Positions 34,330-46,969 of a stretch of 64,000 nt of DNA are shown one piece after another. How positions within the stretch are numbered: the stretch's first letter is position 1; each line of letters opens with the position of its first letter. Both the position numbers and the translations under genes were made by a program. The notes under the pieces were generated by a model, which made no database searches, was not told the origin of the DNA, and was given only the letters and a program-made list of their open reading frames with translations. Origin of the DNA: Viola odorata (taxonomy: Eukaryota > Streptophyta > Magnoliopsida > Malpighiales > Violaceae); assembly GCA_963691705.1 (NCBI GenBank), contig OY829539.1:5706501-5770500 (forward strand), read 5' to 3'.

Positions 34330-37300
34330 ATGAGGAGGAGACAGGTGGATTCCCGGCGGACGGTCAGAAGGAGGTGGCCTAATGTGGTGTGGTGGACATT
34401 GTTCGGGATAGTGGTCTTGATGTTTATAGTGATTTTTAGCAAAGAGTCTCGGATTGAAAGGAAACCCGGCTTAAGTAAGGTAATTAAAGATCTGTGCTTT
34501 ATTGGTTTCTTAGTTGTTTCAGCTATTTGGGTATTTTAACTGAGCATATTTATAGAAATATAAGAAGACGAGGTTTTGACTATAGGCCTCAATTGGTTTT
34601 TGTCTACTGTTGTCGGTGGAACGAGTGGTTGAGATTTGCAATTTTGGGTTCAGTAGTCATGCTGTTGTGATAGTTTTATTGTTCATTTTATGTCGTGATT
34701 TTGTTAGAATTGTGAAAGCTTCTTCCCCCTCCTTTTTGGGCTGTTAGATTTACGCCTGTGCATAGGAGGAGACTTATTTGATCTGTGTAGAAGGAGGGTT
34801 CTTATTGTCCTGTCATGTGCTTTATCTACCATATTCTTAGGGTTTTTATGTCAGTAATGATGGACTAAACAAGATAAAGTAGTAGCACCTGTGACCTTCA
34901 CAGAGAGCTTAGATCAGCTTGCTATTGTCGGTCAGATTCTGGAGATGTTAACACCTTACCGTGGTTTGAATTTGTGTAAGCAAATTGTTCATTTTTGTGC
35001 TATTGTCCAGTAACATATTGCTCTGATATTGGAATGCGATTAGAGGTACTGGGGCTCAAAGATGCTAGTCCAAGTACTCCTAATTTCACTAGCTTATTAT
35101 GAGTAGTTATATAACACTGACATATATGAACACGGTAGAATAAGGTGTTTAGTAAGAATTCTTAGTGAGAGGTGTTAGATTGCTATTTAATATGCTGAAC
35201 AATGAAGATAGAGTCTGGAGATGTGGTCTGTTTGATATGGAAGGTAGCAGGGTGAAGAATCTTTAGTTGGAGTAGTATACAAAAGGTTTTGTAAGAAGTA
35301 CACTGAAAGGCTTTACGTGAAGTTTAAAATAGTGTTTCGCTGGAGTAATAAGAGACGAGATAGACGTGTGTTTAAAGGATTTGGGGATTTGGAGATAGCA
35401 GAAGCTTATCTTATTTTGTTTCTTTTGTTGCATGCTATTTGGCTCCATGATATAGTTATCAGGTAGCTGTGATGGCCACAAATTCATGTTGCCATAAACT
35501 AGAGTTATATTGATGAAAATTATATGGCTATACTTGAACGACTCTGTGTGATTCTCTTCTGTTTTCCCTCGATGAAGCTTTCCTGAAACCTTAATCAGTG
35601 AACTTTGAAACCTCAGTCTCAGTGGTTAGGAATGTTTAACTTCTAGAGAATGTTGAGTGTTTTCTCAAATATTTGTTGCTATTTTCCTTTTAATCCTATT
35701 TCGTGAGAAGTGAAAGGTATTTGTATGCTACGAATGGTTTTATATCCATGCAGTGAACTTTCAAACCTCAGTCCCAGTTGTTAGGGATATCTAACTGCTA
35801 GAGATTGTTGAGTGTGTTATCTAAGATTTGTTGCTATTTTCATTTTAGTCCTACTTCTTAAGAAGTGAAGGTATTTGCATCAGATGCATGCTATGAATGG
35901 TTTTCTATCCAAGTTTCTGTTTAGAGTTGGTTCTTATCTTTCTGTGGATTTGTCCTCCCGCCCTTAGTTGGGCTGAATTTTGTATGCAATTCTTCAGCAT
36001 AACATTATGAATTTTGTTTGCAGTATATGGTTATACTTATGATAAACTACTAAGAAATAACAAAGTAGCAGAGCTAAATCTTGTTCATATAAATCTCACT
36101 ATCATCGGCCAGGTTGCAGTTATTGGTTGTTAGTATTTTATGTTGTTTCATAAAGAAGTAGGTATGGCTTTCTTAAGATCAAATTAATGCAGAAAGACAT
36201 AGTCTATACCTAATATCTACTGTATCCATTTTCTTCTGTTTCCGTCAACATTTATACTCATGTTTTTGTTCTGCAGAACTTCAGGTATGACGGAATCCCA
36301 GAGGGCCTTAATATTACCGACGAAATGCTGAGCGCTAACTCAGTTACCAGACAACTTAGTGACCAAATATCTCTTGCAAAAGCTTTTGTTGTTATTGCCA
36401 AAGAAAGTAACAATCTTCAGTTTGCCTGGGAACTAAGTGCTCAGATTCGCAATTCTCAAGTCCTCCTTTCTAGTGTTGCAACAAGGCGAGTTCCACTAAC
36501 GACGAGAGAGTCAGAGACAGCAATCCATGATATGGCTCTTTTGCTCTACCAAGCTCAGCAACTTCATTATGATAGTTCAACCATGATCATGAGACTGAAA
36601 GCAAAGATCCAAGCTCTTGAAGAACAAATGAGTTCTGTGACGGAGAAAAGCTCAAAATATGGACAAATAGCAGCTGAAGAAGTCCCAAAAAGTCTTTACT
36701 GTATTGGTATTCGATTAACTAGTGAATGGTTTGCAAATTTAAATCTTCAGCGGAAAGTGAATGAACGAATGAAAATCGAGACAAAGCTTAGAGATAACAA
36801 TCTCTATCACTTCTGCATCTTCTCCGACAATATTATTGCAACATCAGTTGTGGTCAATTCAACTGCTTTGAATTCAATGAATCCAAATAAGGTTGTCTTT
36901 CATCTTGTAACAGATGAAATAAACTATGCTGCAATGAAGGCTTGGTTTTCCATTAACAGTTTTCGAGGAGTGACTATTGAGGTTCAGAAGTTTGAAGACT
37001 TCAAATGGCTGAATGCTTCTTATGTTCCTGTTCTTAAACAGCTTCAAGATTCTGAAACCCAAAGCTATTACTTTTCTGGCCACAATGATGATGGACGGAC
37101 TCCAATCAAGTTCCGGAATCCAAAATACCTTTCTATTCTTAACCACCTTAGATTTTACATCCCAGAAGTTTTCCCTGCATTGAAGAAGGTGGTATTTCTG
37201 GATGACGATGTAGTGGTTCAGAAGGATCTGTCTGGCCTATTTTCAGTTGATCTGAATGGAAATGTCAATGGGGCAGTTGAGACGTGCATGGAGACGTTCC

Positions 37301-37725
37301 ACAGATACCACAAGTACCTGAATTATTCTCACCCTCTTATACGGGAGCATTTTGATCCCGATGCATGTGGTTGGGCGTTTGGGATGAATGTATTTGATTT
37401 GGTGGAGTGGAGGAGAAGAAATGTAACCAACATTTACCACTACTGGCAAGAAAATAATGTAGACCGGACATTGTGGAAACTCGGGACGCTCCCTCCTGGA
37501 CTGTTAACTTTCTATGGATTGACAGAGCCGTTGCATCCCTCATGGCATGTGTTGGGATTAGGTTACACGACTGTTGATCCTCACTTGATAGAAAAGGGAG
37601 CTGTACTACACTTCAACGGGAACTCGAAACCATGGCTGAAGATCGGAATGGAGAAGTACAAGCCTCTCTGGGAGAAGTATGTAGATTACTCACATCCTTT
37701 ATTGCAACAATGCAATTTTCATTGA
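34330..37725 (+). CDS. GAUT10: Galacturonosyltransferase, GAUT10-like (GT8)
   Basis: Exons 34330-34479 and 36277-37725, phase-0 intron, 532 residues (Arabidopsis GAUT10 is close to this length). It is a type II Golgi protein: an Arg-rich cytosolic start (MRRRQVDSRRTVRRR), one membrane anchor at about 18-38, a stem with a coiled stretch (ALEEQMSSV), then the GT8 domain. The metal/UDP-sugar motif is LDDDVVV, with D359, D360 and D361. Other hallmarks are GWAFGMNVFDL, LGTLPPGLLTFYG and the late HFNGNSKPWLKIG with H495. GAUTs add galacturonic acid from UDP-GalA in pectin (homogalacturonan) synthesis; GAUT10 acts in root and stomatal wall pectin. Similarity is high all along and no lesion is seen. 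The single intron contains a tandem duplication. Confidence 0.93.
35596..35906. repeat. 155-bp tandem duplication in the GAUT10 intron
   Basis: A unit beginning cagtgaactttgaaacctca at 35596 is repeated at 35751 with about 15-20 percent divergence (cagtgaactttcaaacctca). Both copies contain ttgttgctattttc and a gaatggtttt end. It lies mid-intron and does not touch splice sites. Confidence 0.85.
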
Positions 37726-38522
37726 TTAGATGCATATTTTTCTTCGCTGGTGCGTAAGAACGTCGAAATTGTTTAGTCAAGCCAGGTAAAAGTATGTGCT
37801 TGCACAGTGTTTTGCATGATCAAGCCTGGCTGGTGGTTGTAAAAATGGCCTCACCTGTTGTAGTCTTTTGTAGTTTATTTATAAGTATGTTTATTTCACA
37901 TCAAATCATAATTTCATTCAAGGACTATAAAAGTTGTTAGCTTTGTATCCAGGTTCATCTACTGCTGCTTCCTTCCTTGCCATTTTCAGTGATTTTCTAG
38001 GTTCTTTTCTTTCTCACTTATGACACTGTTTCAATCTCACATTGTCAAGGTGCCCACGTGGTGAAACTCGAATAGTCCATTTGTAACAAAAACAGCCCCC
38101 AAATGCCGGCTATGTCCGACATTCATCAAATTGGTTCTCAGAACTATTCAACATCTGCTTTAAGTAACTTCAAAACATGACAACAACTAGTTGATGTTAT
38201 TTTTGGGTGCTTTTTTTATAATCGCGTGAAAAGTTATTAGTGAGATTGGTAATTTCACTTTTATGTATGAATTTTACCTTTGATGGATAGATAAAAATTA
38301 CTATGTTAGTTTCACATCTTAAAAAATTAATAATAATTTGAAAACATCATCATCAGCCGGCCTTCTTGATATCATCTGTTGCCGCCACATTCAAAACTAT
38401 TTGTTTTTCTCATCCATTTTCAAAACACAACAAAATCGTATCACCATATCCTTCTCCACTGTTATAACAGACTTTGATCTCTCTATCTATTTTCCCATAT
38501 CTCACTCATTCAAACATCGACC
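37726..38522. other. Intergenic between the GAUT10 and QWRF genes
   Basis: The first 250 bp are probably 3' UTR. The last 180 bp (38340-38522) are C/T-rich, fitting a 5' UTR for the QWRF gene. No other feature was seen. Confidence 0.45.
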
Positions 38523-41500
38523 ATGAAGAAGACTACTAATTCTACTGACCAAAACCAATCTACAATTAAGCCCCTTAGAAAACCCAAATCTCGGGAAGTA
38601 AGTTCAAGATTCCTATCTCCACCATCACCATCCCAATCCCAACCTTCTTCTTCCCCGATTCCCCACAAGCCCTCCTTTGCCATCCATAAATCGTCCTCCA
38701 CCAGGAAACACCAAACCCTTGAAGACCCAGGATTCATTCGCCTATGGCCTTCATCATCCAATTATCAGAACAACACAGACAGTACTCTAGCGGATCATCT
38801 CGGTAATGACAGGCTTAAAGATCTGTTATCAGAGCAAAAGATCGGTGAGAAACCAGAGAGTACTCATCAGAGCAAGAATTTGTTTTCCCTGAGCAGAGTT
38901 AGGAGCGCGACGACTGTGTTCAGCAGATTTGAGATCAATAATGGGAAAGAGATCAAGGAGAAAGATCAGGTGGGTGCTAAAGAAAATCATAGGCCAATTG
39001 TTGGTGGGTCTATGAGATATACAGGAGGGAAGCTTCGTTTCTTATCAGGAAAATCATTATCTCCTTCGTCGTCTTCTTTGTCATCATCTAATTCTTCTCC
39101 GAGTAATTCTAATTGGGTTGTCCCTGGAAGATTATCAGTTGATGAGAACGCACTGTTTAGAAGAAATCCTAAAAGTGCTTCTTTCTCCAGGAAAAAGTTT
39201 GTGCCTTTTCCTGATGGTAATGGGAATTCAGAATCTGATTGCAGTGCCAGTGACAGCTTCTCCGCATCAGAAACGGATTCTGCTTCTTCAGCAAGAAAAT
39301 CAGGTGGGGCAGAGCTTTCTTTTTCAAGATCTCGAAGATGGGCTAATTCAGATTCCAACGTTGATCAAAATCCTGTATCGTTAGATTCTTTTTCACCAAG
39401 AAATAAGAAAATCCAAACAAAGAATCCAATAAAAAGGGCTAATTCTCTAACAGGGTTTGGGAATGGGAGTGCTACATCACAATGGGCATTGTCGCCGGGG
39501 CGAACAGGGTCACCGCCAATGTCAGTGGAGAGTAAGGAAAGGGTCATGTCATTTTCAAGTCTGAAACAACCATCATCTTCTTCAAGTCCTTCAAGGCCTA
39601 GTGGTAGTACTGTTGAGAAATTCCTGAATTTGGGGAAAGATTTCTTTAAGGGTAAGAAATCTTCTTCCTTGTCTAGTTCTGTGCCGACGACAGGATCAGG
39701 AAATGTGGAGGATATTCATCTCCTCAGGCTTCTGCATAATCGGTTGATGCAATGGCAGTATGCAAATGCCAGAGCTGATGCTGCTAATCACAATGTAAAC
39801 AACGAAGTGGAGGTATGCAGATACTAACTAACATTTTCACTGTTCCTATTTTCCGAGCATGAGACTACTTCTTGTTCGATCGAGTATTGCTAGGTTCTAT
39901 GGATTCCAATACGAGGAGTGTCTGAAATAATTCTTAATTTTGCAGAACAATCTCATATGCGCGGTTGATGGACTTGCAAAGTTGCATCATTCTGTGCAGG
40001 TCAAGAAATTGCAACTTCAGAAAGAGAAATTGGAGATGAAGCTAGACTTCATTCTTCATTCTCAAGTATGTCTAGCAAGACCTAAATCATCCTTATATCA
40101 TAGTATATGTTAATTAATCTTTGTAACTTATAATGCTTGGATTAATTAATAATGTTGCAGATTAAACTACTAGAAGCATGGGGTGACATAGAAAAACAAC
40201 ACTCATCTAACCTTTCAGGGATTAAAGAGTCTCTCAATTTTGCTGTCTGCAGAGTGCCACTCATTGAAGGTGTCAAGGTAAAAGGCTTAATGACATTTTT
40301 TTAACCATGTAGGATCTTATGCTTTTTGTCTAATACGAATTCTATTCTGTAAATTAATAGTGTAATGACACGCGTATTCACGTAAAGATATACCAATTTA
40401 ATTCCACTCGAATTACAAAATTAGCTATAAATCTAATAATTTGAGGAATATTTTATAAATTTTAGGTATAAACTAGAGGTATGTCCCAACCTACTGCACT
40501 AATACTAAACTTAACTTATTATGAAAACAATATATTTATTAAATATTAAAACTTCTCATCTTAAATAATTAAATTCTGGTATTTTTTTACTGTCCCACCA
40601 ACTCTATTTTACTACACAATATTACTAATGTTGCAATAAATACCCATAATTACTTCATGTTTTATTTTATTATGTTTTAAAATAGATATATAAAATAAAA
40701 TTTAGGTACTAGTTTCCAAGTAATTTAGTTTTTACTTAATTATTTTTATAATTCAATAGTATATATCTACTTTATATACGTTATTTATCAGCTAAAATTT
40801 ATATTGCAAATGGATATATCGTCATAGGCTTTTTTCGTAGTAAAGAACTCAGGTTCGAGTCTCTATCTATTTATAAAAAAAAAATATTTAGAGCAATTTT
40901 TTATTCCATTTTCAAGGATTTAAAATTTTTTTTATTAACTAACAATGTAAGATATATATAATTAATTAAGAAAATTATCTTTCACATATGCCAAGTACTA
41001 AAATGCCCAAAACTTAGACATATGAGCATCTTGTGAAGCTTAGATTCAAAGTAAGAAACTATTGGCTTTTTAAAATTTAACTCCATATTTAGATTTTAAC
41101 AATTTCGGAATATCCATCGAAACTAGAAGATATATATCTGTTTAATTTTTAATTTTTAACTTTAAAGTTTTATTCTATAACTATATTGTACTAAATATAT
41201 AGAAGCATTTAAAAGCATTAAAACATTATATTATTAATATTATCATAAACTTTTGCTATATGTACATTATTACACTCAATTAGAGTATGTAAATTTTTTA
41301 AATATATTGTTTTCATTAGTTAGAGAAAAAATATATGTACTAAAGTAATATATGTACTTTTTCTCTTGTGTTGCTACAGGTTAGCAATTTTAACTGGGAA
41401 ACATTCACTTACTTGTTATTACAAAGCCTAATTAGAATATGTAAAAATTAAAATTATATATTCTTGCTCCATTAGAAAATTGAATATAATATGCATAAAA

Positions 41501-42549
41501 ATATAATTTTTTATTTTATTTTAATTGTGTTGCTTCATGTTAGCAATTTTAATTAGTATGTATTTCAGTCGAGTGATATTTTTGTCATAATAACAATTTA
41601 TTTTTATCAATAGAATCAGATTGAATTTTTATCGAATTAAAATAAAACAGACTCATATTTGATTTGTTAAGAAAATAAATTAATAAGTTCTAATTCTAAT
41701 TAGATTAATGGGTCATAATATTTGATTCATGTCTGCATTATTTCATATTCAATATAGATTAGATTCAGATTAAAATTCTACCATTGACAACCCTACTAAT
41801 TAGGGTCCACATTAGTACGAAAATTCAAATATAGAGGCGCAAAGAAAATATTAAAATGCCTATCAACTTTTAGGGTTTGGATTCTAATTGGATTAACGGA
41901 TCATAATATTATAATATTTGCTCCATATCCGTTTATTTCATATTCGGTATAAAGTAGATCCGGATTAAAATCATATCATTGACAACCCTGCTAACTAGGG
42001 TGAACATGAGTAAATTGTAACTTTACTTGCTGATCTGATATTATAGATAGATCCACAATCAACTTTTGCTGCATTTCGGCACGCTTTGGACCTTCGGAGT
42101 TACATCAAGTCAGCACTGACTGTTTTCTATCCCTCGGTAAGCATTATCTAATAATGCTTTAGACCTTCTGTCGTTTATGTAATTATCTCAGCTAACCTTG
42201 GAAATCTCATCTGTCGAAAGGCTGAGAAGATCGTGACATTAGTTTCACAATTAGCAGAAGTGGTTTCGCAAGAAAAGTTGCTGTTGGAAGAGTGCCAGGA
42301 ACTTCTCCACACAGTTTCCACTTTAGAGGTAAATAGGTTTGAAATCAATTGATAATGTTCTTTGATCGTGAACAGGTCTCACATGAAGTTCTTAATAGTT
42401 TCTGTTATGGGTCATGGAAGCTGCAGATTCAAGAGAGGAATTTGAAATGTTGTATAATCCAGTTTAATTCGTGGCAACAACAACAACCACAACATGCGGC
42501 ATCGAATTCAACATTCACAAGTCGGAATCTTTCGATGTATGTTCAATAG
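38523..42549 (+). CDS. QWRF motif-containing (DUF566) microtubule-associated protein
   Basis: Six exons, all phase 0: 38523-39812, 39946-40065, 40161-40277, 42047-42136, 42221-42328 and 42376-42549, total 632 residues. The N-terminal 400 residues are basic, Ser/Pro-rich and disordered, with short conserved blocks such as DPGFIRLWPSS, PGRLSVDENAL and KRANSLTGFG. The C-terminal domain begins DIHLLRLLHNRLMQW and is mostly helical. The name-giving QWRF reads QWQY here (residues 410-413). Known family members (AUG8/EDE1-like, SCO3) bind microtubules, some through the augmin complex, in cell division and growth. Which paralogue this is cannot be told. Exon 6 ends in a Gln/Asn-rich tail that may be diverged. 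Intron 3 is 1.77 kb and AT-rich. Confidence 0.85.
41685..42011. repeat. Diverged direct duplication of about 135 bp in QWRF intron 3
   Basis: 41685-41818 and 41875-42011 share the order ttctaatt..attaa.gg.tcataatatt, tttcatattc, ggattaaaat and cattgacaaccct, then ctagggt-type ends. The shared end resembles hAT-type MITE termini. It lies just before the exon 4 acceptor at 42046. Confidence 0.6.
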
Positions 42550-42773
42550 TGTCATGATTTACAATAGTGGATAGATCTTGCGTCACTTTACCACGCATTG
42601 TTATCCAGAGGCACTGGTTTGGGTTGGTCATGGGAAGAAATGATGTAATCACCAACATTATTTGCTAATTCAAGCGCTTGAACTTTGAACTTCAAGAAAC
42701 GATTTCTTAATGCCCATGATAAACCCAACAAGAGGGGCAATGTCATTTGGTGAGGCCATTTTAACAGCACATT

Positions 42774-43070
42774 TTTTTATTTTTTTTTAATAAGCTGAGG
42801 TAGATTAATTAAGAGGTCATTAAAAATGACCTAAAAAGCAAGAGAACCAAGAAACAACAGAGGTAGCAGAAAGAGACCAGAATACGAGCCAAACAAGCAA
42901 GCTCTAAAACTAACTAAAGCAAACTGATGCCACCCTCCCCAGGAATATAACCAAGAAGAAGAGTGCAACATCTGAACTGCATTATAGGGAAATAAAGGAT
43001 CCCTACTTCTCAACCAATTCTGCCAAGAAGAGAAAATAAGATTTAGAGTCCGGAAAGAAGAGAAAATAAG
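42774..43070 (-). mobile_element. 5'-truncated LINE tail, about 300 bp
   Basis: The perfect 15-bp duplication attttaacagcacat stands at 42759-42773 and 43071-43085. Between them, on the - strand, is a non-coding 3' LINE tail ending in an A-rich tract (the T run at 42774-42790). A long, perfect target duplication plus poly(A) is diagnostic of target-primed LINE insertion. A 23-bp motif containing aagaagagaaaataagatt is duplicated just inside the 5' end (43025 and 43055). It lies about 220 bp after the QWRF stop codon. Confidence 0.85.
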
Positions 43071-43085
43071 ATTTTAACAGCACAT

Positions 43086-43293
43086 GAGTATTTGATCTGG
43101 TATTACTGTTCTTTTACTTTTGTCTTTCTTCGTTTGAGGATTGTTGGGGTTTGTAGCTAGATGATTCTCCCTCTCGTTATGATTTTCTCCACCGCTCAGG
43201 CTCGAACTTAATACATGTGTTAAGTGACCATATTTCCATTTTATTGTTTTTTTTATTAAAATTCTTTGCAAGATAAATTGATGTGTCATCATA

Positions 43294-43338
<45 letters not shown>

Positions 43339-43948
43339 TCATTTTATAAATTAAGTTTAAAAACATATAGCTCATCTAAAATATATATGAAAAAATTATC
43401 CATTAAAAATGTCATTTTATATACGGTGACATTGGTGATGTTCTAAATTTAATTGTTATTTCGGAATTTAGTACAACTAGTGATGATTTTTCTTTTATTA
43501 CTAATAAATGCTTCTTATCATTTTATTTTATTTTATTCATTAATTTGAATTTATGAAAATTATGATAAAGCCAAAGGACTGTATTAAATAGAAAAAGCGA
43601 TTATTATTAGATTATATTAGTTAAAATGAGCAATTTTTGTCATGATATTGATGTTAATGTTGAAAACTTCACCCCATATAAATAAATAATCAAACTTTTT
43701 TCGCAGTATTATTAAGGACCTAAAATTTTCTCAAACCAAAATAACATTGAATCGAACCAAATCGAATCGAACCGACCCGACCCGAACCATATTACAATTT
43801 CGGTTTGGGTTGGTGAGTGTACTTTTAGTTCGAACGGGAGCGTCCGCACCCTCACTGCTCAGCGTCCCTTATAGACATTTCCAAATCCCTCGCTGTGTCG
43901 CCCCATTTTCCGTCCACCAACAGTTCTTGCTCTCCCAATAGTCTAGCC
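43086..43948. other. Intergenic; AT microsatellite and promoter of the next gene
   Basis: No gene seen. It contains an (AT)n run at 43300-43336. The last 150 bp before 43949 are GC-richer and C/T-rich, as expected for a promoter and 5' UTR. A stretch of aaccgaacc/gacccg type repeats lies at 43755-43790. Confidence 0.5.
43300..43336. repeat. (AT)n microsatellite
   Basis: About 18 uninterrupted AT units between the LINE tail and the mitochondrial protein gene. Confidence 0.95.
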
Positions 43949-45179
43949 ATGGCCACAGTTGCAGCAGCTGCAGCTCGACGCGTCGCCTCTATCGCCCGCC
44001 TTTCCTCTCCCCAATCTCCCGCCTCCCTCGTTCACCGCCGCGGACTCGCCGGCGCCGCTGGTAATATTCACTAAACCCTTCCCTCCCGCGTATGCGCGAT
44101 TGTCCATTGATTTACATTTTAATCTGCTTTAGATCGGAGACTTATGAATCTGTTTCTTAGGTTTTCCTCTTTCCTTATCGAATTTACAGTTTTAGCCTTC
44201 GGTTGGTTCTGAAAATTTGGACAAATCTGGACTGTTTCACATGCTATGTATTTGTGGTATGTGATTGCAGATCATCATGGGCCTGCGAAGATTAACTGCT
44301 GGCAAGATCCTATGAGCCCATCTCAGTGGAAGGAAGAGCATGTGAGTCATACTGTATTTCTTAACAAGCGGAAGGAATCAAAATTCTCAATTTGCAACTA
44401 ATTAAGTATTGGATTTCTCATTTTTGGAGATTTGGGGGGCTGGAAATGATTCAACATTATCCGTAGTATGGAAGTTTAAAGCACGTTTCATGCGAGTTTT
44501 TGTTGTTGTCAAAGTTATGTTATCTTGTTAGTGTGTCCTTTTATATGAATTTGATAGAAGTCTATTTTCCTGTTAATGGAGAGGATATTGAGTGTTTTAG
44601 TTGGTGTTCTGTTTTTTATTTTTTCAGTTTGTTATCGTCTCTTTAACTGGTTGGGGTCTACTCTTTTATGGAGGATACAAGCTGGCTACTGGAGGCAAAG
44701 GCAAGAAGGATGAGGTGCGTTTTCTTATAACTTTTGCGGTTAAAATTATGTTTTTGTATGCCTCATTGTCTCTTCTTGTATAGTAATCAGCAATCTAGAA
44801 ATTCTCCTGCTTCTCGCTGGGATGAAACACCTATATTTCTTTGTTATTTACATACACATACATTTGATCTTATTCATAATCATTGGTCAAAACTTTTTGA
44901 ACTCTCTTCCTCTCTTTTGGTTTTAGTTTGTGTCACGTTTCAATGTCTGTGTCAGGCATATTATAGGATGTTTTGAAACAAATATCATGGTTTTACATGG
45001 GAACAGTGTTTTGGAACCACGGCTAAATTTGTTAGAAATAGCATAACTTACTAATAGATGAAGGTTCCCAATGTCTCATTGTATTCATGATGTAAATATT
45101 TTGAGATCAAAGAATTTGCCTTTCCTAAATAACACTTTTTTTCCCCTGTTCACAGAAAATGGTAGAAGCAGCACACTAA
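43949..45179 (+). CDS. Small mitochondrial inner-membrane protein, NDUA3-like complex I accessory subunit
   Basis: Four exons, 43949-44060, 44271-44341, 44628-44714 and 45156-45179, with correct phases, give 97 residues. The start is an Ala/Arg/Ser-rich presequence (MATVAAAAARRVASIARL), typical of mitochondrial import, ending near RRGLAGAA. Next come WQDPMSPSQWKEEH and one membrane helix (VIVSLTGWGLLFYGGYKLA, exon 3), then a Lys-rich end and KMVEAAH. The pattern matches plant proteins assigned to complex I as NDUA3 (At2g46540 type); that assignment is from memory and moderate. The last coding exon is only 24 bp. Intact. Confidence 0.72.
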
Positions 45180-46969
45180 TGTTTGAAACTTTCCTGATTG
45201 TCCCCCTGAGATCCTGGTAATAATATTTTTGGGCTGGACTCCACATCTTTAGATTTCAATTTCCTTGTTCGCAGATGGTTCTGCTAAATACCTGTGATTT
45301 GTCTTATCAGAATATTTTCGATGAATAAACTTTGAAGTTTAGCTGTGTTAGTTTGCACCTCTTTCCGATTGCTACTTTGGTGGTTTTATGCTGAACCTGT
45401 CTTATATGACTGGGCCCTTTTGTAAGAGGTCTGTATTCAACTTAGGATCTAAAAGGATAGCAAATCACATTTACATTCAGTCTCCTTTTTATGCTTACCT
45501 GTTGTGTGACTAAAACTGAATTGATGCTTCATAATTTGGCGCGACAATTGGGTAACCGTGTTTAGGCTTTATCTGAAGTTTCCCCTTTTGTAGTCCACAT
45601 TACCAGAAATTGTTCGCACTTCACACATACACCGGCAATGCCATTTAGTTTCAGGCTCCTTTCGTTTGAGCAAAATTTAGGTGTAGGGTATGTGATGGAG
45701 CTAAAATATTTGGATATGCTGGCGGATAATTGAGGGTGTATCAAGTTAACATTTCATTTGACCTGAAATCTGGTTCTCCCATCCTCCCTAATTCATTTAT
45801 CACTCCTTCCTGATGGTAGGAATTACAGTGACCTTACTCGCTTGAGCAACTAATACTGTACAAGGAAAAGCTGCCCTGGATGTTTATTTTAAAATTACTC
45901 TTGGGCTACTTTAGAATTTGGCTTGCATTTAGGGATGAGGTAGTTTCACATCTTACATAGCAGTTAGGTAGCATAGATTGAACTCGAGTTAATAAGCTAA
46001 AGAATTTTGGGATGTGAAAGACTGGCAATGTTTCCTGCCTTCTTAGTATGATGTCTTCCGCTCTGTTTTACCGCAAAATTGCGGGGAAGGGTAAGTGCAA
46101 AATGCTCAGCTCCGTAATTCCCAACTGGACATTTTCCATATAATTAACAAAGATAAGGTTGAGATCTACTTGAGGTAAAAGATGCAAGGCCACTGTTTTT
46201 CTTTCATTCCTTGTAACCTTCATTTCGTGCTGTGAGTTCGATCGAACTTGTCAAATGAAAGAAATGTTTGTTGGTATTGTACACATTGGCCAGAAGCCAG
46301 AATGTTAACTTATGATTGCTTTTATATTCTTTATGTTCTTGCGCTCATTGTCACTGCAGCTTCTAGTCTTTGCATTTTTACCCAGCATGTCAGTTGCTTA
46401 ACAACATGTTTGGAAAAGTTCTTAGAATACTTACCTTTTACATAAGTTTGTTATATATACAATTGGACAACCCCTCCACTGATGAGGAATCGAATTAGAA
46501 AAACAAAGCTCAGATTAGGACATCAATGAGCCCAAGGAGAACCGCGAAAACCCGGGAGATGAACCATACAAATCTTTTTATACTACGTAATCGTCAAACT
46601 GACGACTTTTTACTTACTGATATGAATGTCGAACCAGTGAACCTCTTACTCAGGGTAAGTATGCCAGTAAGAATGCCAATCACATTGCTTGCTTCTTCCT
46701 CCAAGGATCGAACAAATGACCTCTCACTTAACTTAAGAGTGTCAAATCCTTTGCACGAATCACTGATTACAAATTTAATTCCACATATTCCTGAAATTTG
46801 TTAAAGCAGAACGCTGTACATATTTGTAAGCTTCTAGCTCAGAATAACAAGCATTCCAAGGGTTTTTGGCTTATATGTTTAAGCCCGAGAGCGCAATCCA
46901 TGTGATGCAACTAATTAAGGTCCCTAACATCCTTACATCAAGCAAGAGGATGTAGAAAGTTAAAATCAG
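45180..46969. other. 3' flank and intergenic DNA, no gene seen
   Basis: About 1.8 kb of ordinary composition. Frames at 46248-46445 and 46526-46804 have no recognisable content. Around 46700-46770 a gatcgaac string followed by a cacttaacttaaga stretch looks like a weak inverted B box, as in tRNA-derived repeats, but is not convincing. Confidence 0.45.

Noticed and set aside
34191..34382. Frame overlapping the GAUT10 start in another phase
   Set aside because: It has no ATG at its start and the GAUT10 reading is unambiguous from 34330.
40800..40880. B-box-like ggttcgagtctc followed by an A run in QWRF intron 3
   Set aside because: No matching A box could be aligned at the right distance; could be a decayed tRNA-derived repeat but not supportable.
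46700..46770. Inverted B-box-like string suggesting a SINE
   Set aside because: Only one weak box is seen, with no A box, tail or flanking duplication.
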